From Desulfobulbaceae bacterium (GTDB lineage: Bacteria; Desulfobacterota; Desulfobulbia; Desulfobulbales; Desulfurivibrionaceae), in assembly GCA_003557565.1 (NCBI GenBank), contig PWOG01000269.1, forward strand, positions 1-5,055: a DNA stretch of 5,055 bases, read 5' to 3'. Below, one piece after another: positions 1-4,898 of this stretch. The translations under genes and the position numbers were made by a program. The notes beneath the pieces were generated by a model, which made no database searches, was not told where the DNA came from, and saw nothing but the letters and a program-made list of their open reading frames with translations. Position 1 is the stretch's first letter, and every line of letters begins with the position of its first letter.

Positions 1-71
1 CGGCTCACGTACTGATGTACGCATCGCCGTCCCGCTCACCACAACCTGCGGCGCCCGGTGACCGCTTACCA
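1..71 (+). repeat. Dispersed GTACGC repeat, copy 1
   Basis: The first 22 bases are identical to positions 2608-2629, and similarity continues with scattered mismatches and one gap to the shared end CGCTTACCA (63-71, matching 2671-2679). The conserved block contains the small hairpin CGTAC-TGAT-GTACG. The copy ends just before the ribosome binding site of the response regulator, so it lies in that gene's leader or promoter region. It may extend left of the window. I read it as one member of an intergenic repeat family (REP or MITE type), which is an inference from two long copies plus related elements at 1517-1624 and 3534-3581. Confidence 0.8.
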
Positions 72-84
72 GTGCCTTTGGGCG

Positions 85-98
85 AGGAGGAGATATTG
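85..98 (+). promoter_or_regulatory. Ribosome binding site and TTG start of the response regulator
   Basis: A perfect AGGAGG at 85-90 lies five bases before TTG at 96-98. This decides the start. The in-frame ATG at 15 would add 27 residues encoded by the dispersed repeat, and these have no counterpart in the receiver-domain family. From the TTG the protein begins MDNTEKILIVEDD, the normal beginning of a receiver domain. Confidence 0.85.
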
Positions 99-1514
99 GA
101 TAATACTGAAAAGATTTTGATAGTTGAAGATGATCGCGGGCTGCGGGATTTGCTCAGCGAGGAGCTGGAAGACGCCGGGATGCGGGTGCGTAGTGCCGGT
201 GATGTGCCCGCGGCCTGGAAGCTGGTGCGTGACTGGCAGCCGGATCTGGTGCTCAGCGATTTGCGCCTGCCCGGCCCCGACGGCCTGGACCTGCTGGACC
301 GGCTGCCAGACCTGCCCCCTCCCCGGCCGGCGCTGATCATCATCACCGCTTTCGGCACCGTGCCCCAGGCGGTGGAGGCCCTGAAAAAGGGGGCCGATGA
401 CTTTCTCACCAAACCCCTGGATCTGGATCACCTGCTGCTGTGTCTGCGACGGACCCTGAACAACCGGCGGCTGCGGCAGGAGGTGGAGCACTTCCGGGAG
501 TTGCTGGGCAAGGGCGAGGATGATTTTCATGGCATTATCGGCCGCAGCCCGGCCATGCGCCGGATGTTTACCGCCATCAGCCAGGTGGCGGCGGCGGACG
601 GCCCGTCGCTGATCACCGGGGAAAGCGGGGTGGGCAAGGAGCTGGTGGCCCGGGCCCTGCACGCCGAAAGCCCCCGGGCCCGGGAGAAATTCATCGCCGT
701 CAACTGCGCCGGGATTCCCGCCGAACTGGCGGAAAGCGAGTTTTTCGGCCATGCCGCCGGGGCCTTCAGCGGCGCCGAACATCCCCGTCAGGGCCTGTTC
801 CTGGAAGCCCGGGGCGGCAGTTTGCTGCTGGATGAAATCGGCGAGATGCCGCTTAACCTGCAGGCCAAGCTGTTGCGGATTCTCCAGGACGGGATGCTCC
901 GAGCTGTGGGCTCCGACCGGGAACAGCAGGTGGATGTGCGGATCATCGCCGCCAGCAACCGTGATCTGGAGGAAGATGTCCGGGCCGGACGGTTCCGGGA
1001 AGACCTTTATTACCGCCTGGAAACCTTCGGCCTGGAAGTGCCGCCCCTGCGCCACCGCGACGACGACCTGGACCTGCTCTGCGCCCGCTTCATCGACCTG
1101 TTCGCCACCCGGATGAATCGCCCGGCCCGCAGCATCTCCCCCGACGCCCTGACCCGGCTGCGCCGGTATTCCTTTCCGGGCAACGTCCGGGAACTGAAAA
1201 ACACCATGGAACGGGCGGTGGCCTTCTGCAACAACCGGGAAATCGGCCTGGAGCACCTGCCGGAGAGAATCCGGCGAGCCGCGCCCAACGGCGACGACGC
1301 CGGCGTGGACCAGCCGGACAACGACGGTTTGCCGGCGGTCATTCCCCCAAAACTGCTGGCCGGCGGCGAACCCGGCGCCCTGCCCTCCCTGGAGGAAGTA
1401 TCCAACCGCTATGTCCGCCTGGTCCTGGACCGGGTGGATGGCAATAAACGCCGGGCGGCCCAGATCCTGGGCATTGGCCGCCGCACCCTCTATCGCCGAC
1501 TGGGCGACGAATAG
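96..1514 (+). CDS. Sigma-54-dependent two-component response regulator, NtrC family
   Basis: A 472-residue DNA-binding activator in the usual three-part order. The receiver domain (about 5-120) has the acidic cluster E11-D12-D13, phospho-acceptor D55 in LSDLRLPG, T84 and K106. The AAA+ sigma-54 interaction domain (about 145-380) has Walker A GESGVGKE at 175-182, GAFSGA at 222-227 (the loop that contacts sigma-54; usual form GAFTGA), Walker B LLLDEIGE at 243-250, and the FRED-YYRL and FPGNVREL motifs. A low-complexity linker (about 395-430) leads to a Fis-type helix-turn-helix at 447-469. Such proteins are phosphorylated by a histidine kinase, bind upstream enhancers, and use ATP to open sigma-54 polymerase complexes. 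No kinase gene is in the window; it may lie upstream. The only good -24/-12 promoter seen here precedes the convergent DUF4168 gene, a plausible but unproven target. The family assignment is secure; the stimulus and exact gene name are not. Confidence 0.97.
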   Translation: MDNTEKILIVEDDRGLRDLLSEELEDAGMRVRSAGDVPAAWKLVRDWQPDLVLSDLRLPGPDGLDLLDRLPDLPPPRPALIIITAFGTVPQAVEALKKGADDFLTKPLDLDHLLLCLRRTLNNRRLRQEVEHFRELLGKGEDDFHGIIGRSPAMRRMFTAISQVAAADGPSLITGESGVGKELVARALHAESPRAREKFIAVNCAGIPAELAESEFFGHAAGAFSGAEHPRQGLFLEARGGSLLLDEIGEMPLNLQAKLLRILQDGMLRAVGSDREQQVDVRIIAASNRDLEEDVRAGRFREDLYYRLETFGLEVPPLRHRDDDLDLLCARFIDLFATRMNRPARSISPDALTRLRRYSFPGNVRELKNTMERAVAFCNNREIGLEHLPERIRRAAPNGDDAGVDQPDNDGLPAVIPPKLLAGGEPGALPSLEEVSNRYVRLVLDRVDGNKRRAAQILGIGRRTLYRRLGDE

Positions 1515-1516
1515 CT

Positions 1517-1624
1517 GTAAACGAACAGCCGCACCCCACCTTCGGGCGATCAGCCAAGCTTATGTACGCGGGGTACGCGGCGCTTGGCTGATCGCCCGAA
1601 TCTGGGGCACGGCTGTTCGTTTTC
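1517..1624. repeat. 104-bp near-perfect palindrome after the response regulator (possible terminator)
   Basis: The arms 1519-1559 and 1582-1622 are exactly symmetric about 1570.5 and pair at 37 of 41 positions. The four mismatches fall at 1532, 1533, 1539 and 1540. The 22-base centre contains GTAC at 1564-1567 and 1574-1577, which can also pair and leave a 6-base tip. As RNA this would be a very stable hairpin just after the response-regulator stop, followed by TTTT (1620-1623), so it could terminate or protect that transcript. The left arm recurs at 3534-3581 (42 of 48 identical), which shows this is a repeat element and not a one-off terminator. No encoded protein is visible, so if it is mobile it is non-autonomous (MITE or REP type). 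Confidence 0.9.
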
Positions 1625-1814
1625 GACCCGTTTAATCAACACATTGAGGCTCTGGTAAACGGTTACGAATAGTTCACAAAATGGTAAGCGGTCACATAAA
1701 AAGGCCGGGGGCAAATGCCTCCGGCCTTAACTCATGGTTTTTTGGGTAACCACTCAGAGGGTTTGCCCCGTGACTGGTTACGTTTTATACCGGTGAGCTG
1801 GATCAGGTTTTCCG
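1625..1814. other. Convergent intergenic region with degenerate GGTAA-(A/G)-CGGT-(T/C)-AC motifs
   Basis: No gene is seen here between the two convergent stops. GGTAAACGGTTAC (1654-1666) and GGTAAGCGGTCAC (1683-1695) match at 11 of 13 bases, 29 bases apart. Read on the - strand, the second belongs to a 14-base string, CGCTTACCATTTTG, that is also found at 2671-2684, and its core CGCTTACCA also ends repeat copy 1. Further right, GTAACCACTCA (1746-1756) and TGACTGGTTAC (1771-1781) form an inverted repeat with one mismatch. The region also contains the terminator listed separately. Confidence 0.6.
1698..1728 (-). terminator. Intrinsic terminator of the DUF4168 gene
   Basis: The arms 1701-1713 and 1716-1728 pair over 13 positions with a single G-T type wobble (AAGGCCGGGGGCA with TGCCTCCGGCCTT). 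The tip is very tight, so the outer pairs of the tip probably open in RNA. On the - strand the hairpin is followed by TTTTT (1702-1698), the classic arrangement, about 90 bases after the DUF4168 stop codon. On the + strand only a displaced T run follows (1738-1743), so termination in that direction would be weaker. Confidence 0.8.
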
Positions 1815-2297
1815 TTACCGATTTTCTGCCTCGTCGATCATGCCCATGACCTGAGCATTAAGCTCCTGGTCCACGTTCATCTCGTTGGCGATGGCGTTGT
1901 AGGTCTGGACGTCGATGCCTTCTTCCTCCACCGTGGACACCATTTTTTCGTTGGCTTCACGCTGCAGTTCAATAGCCTTTTCCTGGTCCTGAACCCCGTC
2001 CAGGCGATCGGCATATTCCTCCTGGATATCCTGGAGCGCCACCGAAGCGGTGGCAAAACTCTGCAGGGTTGACTCATCAAACTCCTGGGGAGCGGTTGCA
2101 CCGCCCATGCCCGGATCCTGCTGGGCACCGCCCGGACCCTGCTGGGTCGCCCCCGGATCCTGCTGGGCACCGCCACCTCCGGCTCCCGGGTAGGCCATTA
2201 CCAGGCCGGGAGCGGCCAACAACAGAGCGGCAAGGGCACCGCTGAGCATAACCTTCTTTATACCGTTGCTTTTAGTTTCTTCGACTTGACTGGACAT
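1815..2297 (-). CDS. Secreted DUF4168-type protein with a Gln-Pro-Gly heptad repeat
   Basis: A 160-residue exported protein of unknown function. The start is the ATG at 2297, with GGAGGT seven bases upstream; the in-frame GTG at 2312 overlaps that Shine-Dalgarno and is rejected. Residues 1-35 look like a signal peptide: K14-K15, a hydrophobic core (about 17-33) and a likely cut after GLVMA before YPG. A Gly/Gln/Pro-rich segment follows (about 36-70), with three 7-residue units of the type GAQQDPG. The C-terminal part (about 72-160) is acidic and helical, with FDESTLQSFATASVALQDIQ, Y95, Y133 and the ending DQELNAQVMGMI, which resembles DUF4168: F-x-x-A-x-x-x-V-type helix first, 'D-x-x-L-x-x-x-V' last. 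It probably acts in the periplasm or outside the cell. It appears monocistronic, with its own sigma-54-type promoter and terminator. The DUF4168 call rests on remembered family pattern only. Confidence 0.85.
   Translation of the reverse strand: MSSQVEETKSNGIKKVMLSGALAALLLAAPGLVMAYPGAGGGGAQQDPGATQQGPGGAQQDPGMGGATAPQEFDESTLQSFATASVALQDIQEEYADRLDGVQDQEKAIELQREANEKMVSTVEEEGIDVQTYNAIANEMNVDQELNAQVMGMIDEAENR
2110..2172. repeat. Three tandem 21-bp units within the DUF4168 gene
   Basis: Units run 2110-2130, 2131-2151 and 2152-2172. Units 1 and 3 are identical over all 21 bases; the middle unit differs at a few positions. Read on the coding strand they give GAQQDPG, ATQQGPG, GAQQDPG. An in-frame repeat of this size can gain or lose units by slippage or recombination without breaking the reading frame. 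Confidence 0.9.
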
Positions 2298-2359
2298 AAT
2301 AGATACCTCCACAGGTTGCTAAGTTAGCCCCGGCATTGGGGCATAATCATTGTTGTGCC
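2298..2359 (-). promoter_or_regulatory. 5' UTR of the DUF4168 gene with ribosome binding site and a small hairpin
   Basis: If the -24/-12 promoter is used, the transcript begins near 2359, giving a leader of about 62 bases. It carries GGAGGT (2310-2305) seven bases before the ATG. GCCCC (2342-2338) can pair with GGGGC (2331-2327) around a 6-base loop. In a longer transcript the same GCCCC could instead pair with GGGGCA at 2361-2356, so the two hairpins exclude each other. Confidence 0.5.
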
Positions 2360-2369
2360 CCCTTGAGTT

Positions 2370-2386
2370 TGCATCCTGAATGCCAA
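2370..2386 (-). promoter_or_regulatory. Sigma-54 (-24/-12) promoter of the DUF4168 gene
   Basis: On the - strand the sequence is TTGGCATTCAGGATGCA. It has the invariant GG (2384-2383) and GC (2372-2371) separated by exactly ten bases, within TTGGCA and TGCA contexts that fit the consensus TGGCAC-N5-TTGCA well. The predicted start of transcription is near 2359, and the DUF4168 start codon at 2297 has no other gene between. No comparable sigma-70 promoter was seen in this leader. A sigma-54 activator is encoded 0.8 kb away. Confidence 0.75.
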
Positions 2387-2500
2387 CACCCAGAAAATTC
2401 GTTATATTTTTTTGGCGACACCTCTTTTCTTCCTGCTTTTCCGTGATTATGCCTGTCTTTGCGGGCACTGCCTGAGAATGATTGGGGATGCCCGAAAATA

Positions 2501-2549
2501 GTGTCATACTGGCACATGGTTCATTGTGGATGATGACACAATGACACAA
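2501..2549. promoter_or_regulatory. Putative activator-binding enhancer upstream of the sigma-54 promoter
   Basis: TCATTGTG (2521-2528) and CACAATGA (2537-2544) form a perfect 8-bp inverted repeat around an 8-base spacer. ATGACACA is repeated in tandem at 2533-2548, and a further GTGTCAT half-site lies at 2501-2507, opposite in sense to ATGACAC (2533-2539). The dyad centre is about 173 bases upstream of the predicted transcription start, within the 100-200 base range usual for NtrC-family enhancers. Which protein binds is not shown; the response regulator at 96-1514 is the nearest candidate. Confidence 0.5.
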
Positions 2550-2607
2550 TCCCGGGCCGGTCAAGGCGTAAGCTATCACAGGGTATCGCATCGTGCGGCG
2601 ATCGGGC

Positions 2608-2679
2608 CGGCTCACGTACTGATGTACGCTTCACCCCCGAGGCTCACCCCACCCTGCGGCACCCTGCGGGCGCTTACCA
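2608..2679 (+). repeat. Dispersed GTACGC repeat, copy 2
   Basis: The same element as at 1-71, in the same orientation. The first 22 bases are identical, the rest is diverged, and both end in CGCTTACCA. Upstream bases GCGATCGGGCC (2598-2608) resemble GCGATCAGCC in the arms of the palindrome at 1517-1624, which suggests the two element types are relatives. It lies 23 bases past the stop of the MBL-fold gene, where it may contribute to 3'-end structure: TCACCCCCG (2631-2639) is inverted at 2711-2719, inside the gene's last codons. Confidence 0.8.
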
Positions 2680-2702
2680 TTTTGCCCCCGTGATCGCTTA
2701 GG

Positions 2703-3494
2703 TCAGGGCGCGGGGGTGAGCTGAAACAGGGCGCTGCCCCGTTGCTGGCAGGCGATGGCGAGTTCCGGGGGGGGATGGGCGGTGGCGGCGGCGGTCAGGG
2801 CGGCGCGGACCGTTTGTTCGGCCAGGGCCGGGGTGTTGTTGGTCTCGCTGAGATGGCTCAGGACCACCCGGGTCAGCCCCGGATGCAGCAGTTCGGTGAG
2901 CAAATCGGCGGCCTCGTGGTTGGCCAGGTGGCCATGGCGGGAACGGACCCGTTGTTTCAGGGCGGGGGTGTAGGGGCCGGCGGAGAGCATTTCCGGGTCG
3001 TGGTTGCACTCCAGCACCAGGGCGTGGCAGCCGCTCAAGCGGTGCCTGGCCAGGCGGGAGACCATGCCCAGGTCGGTGCAGTGGCCCAGCAGCAGACCGC
3101 CGGCGGCGACCAGAAAACCCACCGGTTCGGCGGCGTCGTGGGACACGGCGAAGGGATGCAGCTTGATTTCACCGCAGCAGAAAGTGGTGCCGGTGGTGAA
3201 TTCCTGAACGGCGGCGGGATCGCCCAGACCCTTGCCGGCGGCCTGGAAAGTGGCGCGGTTGGCGCACAGGGGCAGACGGTAGCGGCGGGAGAGCACCCCC
3301 GCACCCCGGATATGATCACCATGCTCGTGGCTGAGTACAATGGCGTCGAGCCGGGCCGGGTCCACCCCCAGGGCGTCAAGCCGGGATTCGATTTCGCGGC
3401 CGGAAAACCCGGCATCGATGAGCAGACGGGTCCCGCCGGCTTCGATATAGGTGGCGTTACCCTTGCTGCCGCCGCCCAACACACAAAACCGCAT
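2703..3494 (-). CDS. Metallo-beta-lactamase-fold hydrolase, WalJ/YycJ-like
   Basis: A 263-residue cytoplasmic protein with no signal peptide. The N-terminus MRFCVLGGGSKGNATYIE is typical of the YycJ/WalJ group. The metal-binding signature SHEHGDH is at 55-61 (H56, H58, D60, H61), followed by H119 in AVSHD, D141 in CTDLG, and the late histidine H214 in LSHLSETNN; HGHLANHEA (187-195) is also a group hallmark. A complete set of metal ligands suggests an active di-metal hydrolase. In Bacillus, YycJ has been reported as a DNA exonuclease linked to mismatch repair; the activity here is inferred. The start ATG at 3494 has AGGAGG (3505-3500) five bases upstream. It lies 83 bases after the M16 peptidase stop in the same direction, so probably shares its transcript, with a half-palindrome repeat between them. 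Confidence 0.93.
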   Translation of the reverse strand: MRFCVLGGGSKGNATYIEAGGTRLLIDAGFSGREIESRLDALGVDPARLDAIVLSHEHGDHIRGAGVLSRRYRLPLCANRATFQAAGKGLGDPAAVQEFTTGTTFCCGEIKLHPFAVSHDAAEPVGFLVAAGGLLLGHCTDLGMVSRLARHRLSGCHALVLECNHDPEMLSAGPYTPALKQRVRSRHGHLANHEAADLLTELLHPGLTRVVLSHLSETNNTPALAEQTVRAALTAAATAHPPPELAIACQQRGSALFQLTPAP

Positions 3495-3533
3495 GTTCGC
3501 CTCCTCCCCTTATCGCCGGAATTGGTCCCCCTG

Positions 3534-3581
3534 CATAAGCCTGGCTGATCGTCCGAAGATAGGGCGCAGCTGTTCGTTTAC
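3534..3581 (-). repeat. Half copy of the palindromic element between the M16 and MBL genes
   Basis: Read on the - strand, this matches the left arm of the palindrome (1517-1564) at 42 of 48 bases, and all six differences are transitions. The copy stops near the palindrome's centre; the second arm is missing and the MBL gene's leader begins there. The M16 stop codon TAA (3580-3578) is the TAA of the repeat itself. With one arm only, it cannot form the long hairpin, so read-through into the MBL gene is likely. Confidence 0.85.
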
Positions 3582-4885
3582 TGTTGATCCAGCACGCCCC
3601 AGTCCAGCGATTCATCCTCCAGGGGGCCCATGGCCAAGGCGCTCAGGGGCTGGGCAAACAACCGCCCGGCCAGTTGCCTGATCTCCTCGGCGGTGACCTT
3701 CTCCAGCGCCCCCAGGATTTCCTCCAGCGGCAGGGGGCGACCATGGGTGATGATGTTGCGGGCCAGGCGGCTCATCCGAAACTCCATGTTTTCCTCGGCC
3801 AGCATGATCACCGCCCTGGCGTAATCGCGGGCTTCGGTCAGGGCCTCGGCGGTGAGTTGCTGCCGACCCAGGTCCTGGAGTTCATGGACCACCACCGCCA
3901 TGGCCTCGTTGACGCTCTGGGGATCAACCCCCAGGTAAACGCCCATGTTGCCGCTGTCGCTGTGGGCGCTGACATAGGAATAAACCGAATAGGCCAGGCC
4001 CCGCTTTTCCCGGATCTCCTGGAACAGGCGGGAGCTCATGTTGCCGCCCAGCACCGTGTTGAGCAGGTGCAGGGCGTAACGTTGGGGGGAATTTTCCGGC
4101 GGGGCGCCGGCGCCCAGCACCAGGTGGACCTGCTCCAGGTCGCGGGGGAAAACCTGCCGCGAGGGCGCCGGTGGCACCGGCGGCCGGCGGGGAGAAACCG
4201 TGGCGCGGGCACCGGTATACGCCGCCGATGAAAACCTGCTCAGCTCCCATTGGTCGCCCCAGTTTTGCTCGCAGAGCTCCCGAAACCGCCGGTGTTCGAC
4301 CTGACCGGCGGCGACGATGACAAAGCGGGCCGGGGTGTAATGGCGGTGATGAAAATCCCGGACATGGGTCGGGGTAAGGGCTCCGATCACCTCAGGGGGG
4401 CCCAGGACCGGGTTGCCAAGGGGATGACGGCCCCAGAACTGGCGATTGAACAGATCGTGGACCAGATCGTCGGGGGTGTCCTCCACCATGGCGATTTCCT
4501 GGAGGATGACCTCCCGCTCGCTTTCCACCTCTTCGGGCGCGAACCGGGAGTTGAGGGTGATATCCCCCAGCAGGTCGACCAGTTGCGGCAGGCGGTCGGC
4601 CAGCACCGTGGCGTGATAGCAGGTGGCTTCGGTGGCGGTGAAGGCGTTGGCGGCACCCCCCATGACGTCGAGCTCGCGGGCGATTTGGTGCGCGTCCCGC
4701 CGGGCGGTGCCCTTGAAGAGCATGTGCTCGACGAAATGGGAACACCCATTGGTCAGGTCGTGCTCGTCCCGGGCCCCCACTTCCACCCAGACCCCCACCG
4801 AAACCACCCGGGAGGGGGTGGTCTCGGTGACGACGCGGACGCCGTTGGCCAGGGTGCTCAGTTCAACTGGCGATGGCGAATTCAT
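3578..4885 (-). CDS. M16 family zinc peptidase (insulinase/processing-peptidase type)
   Basis: A 435-residue single-chain M16 peptidase of the roughly 420-residue bacterial class related to the mitochondrial processing peptidase beta subunit and YmxG. The inverted zinc motif HFVEH is at 50-54, in GCSHFVEHMLFKGT, with the distal Glu ligand most likely E130 in VILQEIAM, 77 residues after E53. The second M16 domain has LLNTVLGGNMSSRLFQEIREKRGLAYSVYSY (about 274-304), the conserved Arg/Tyr element of the family. A Pro-rich linker (about 231-245) joins the halves. There is no signal peptide, so it probably degrades peptides in the cytoplasm. The ATG at 4885 is 13 bases after the pnp stop and has no strong Shine-Dalgarno, which suggests translational coupling to pnp. 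This pnp-M16 order is familiar from many bacteria. Confidence 0.96.
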   Translation of the reverse strand: MNSPSPVELSTLANGVRVVTETTPSRVVSVGVWVEVGARDEHDLTNGCSHFVEHMLFKGTARRDAHQIARELDVMGGAANAFTATEATCYHATVLADRLPQLVDLLGDITLNSRFAPEEVESEREVILQEIAMVEDTPDDLVHDLFNRQFWGRHPLGNPVLGPPEVIGALTPTHVRDFHHRHYTPARFVIVAAGQVEHRRFRELCEQNWGDQWELSRFSSAAYTGARATVSPRRPPVPPAPSRQVFPRDLEQVHLVLGAGAPPENSPQRYALHLLNTVLGGNMSSRLFQEIREKRGLAYSVYSYVSAHSDSGNMGVYLGVDPQSVNEAMAVVVHELQDLGRQQLTAEALTEARDYARAVIMLAEENMEFRMSRLARNIITHGRPLPLEEILGALEKVTAEEIRQLAGRLFAQPLSALAMGPLEDESLDWGVLDQQ

Positions 4886-4898
4886 CGGGCGAAATCGC

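Noticed and set aside
15..95. ATG at 15 as the start of the response regulator
   Set aside because: The extra 27 residues come from a dispersed repeat, while TTG at 96 has a perfect AGGAGG at the right distance and gives a normal receiver N-terminus.
66..1256. Long - strand frame opposite the response regulator
   Set aside because: It is a GC-rich shadow frame, with low-complexity Gln/Gly/Pro-rich translation and no domain; the + strand gene is unmistakable.
1411..1635. 74-residue + strand frame spanning the regulator end and the palindrome
   Set aside because: It overlaps the regulator's HTH in another frame and then reads through the repeat; no ribosome binding site or motif.
2298..2312. 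GTG at 2312 as the DUF4168 start
   Set aside because: The GTG overlaps the GGAGGT that serves the ATG at 2297, and has no ribosome binding site of its own as good as that.
2413..2440. AT-rich stretch in the DUF4168 upstream region as a sigma-70 promoter
   Set aside because: A TATAAC-like box can be read on the - strand but no -35 element stands at a suitable distance.
2509..2525. CTGGCACATGG on the + strand as another sigma-54 promoter
   Set aside because: The -24-like TGGCAC has no GC at the required ten-base distance from the GG, and no + strand gene follows.
2319..2615. 98-residue open frame on the - strand between the MBL and DUF4168 genes
   Set aside because: It overlaps the sigma-54 promoter, the dyad and the start of repeat copy 2, has no recognisable domain, and shows AT-richer, non-coding-like composition.
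2742..3548. Long + strand frame opposite the MBL gene
   Set aside because: The translation is Gly/Gln-rich without motifs, and the opposite strand encodes a complete MBL fold.
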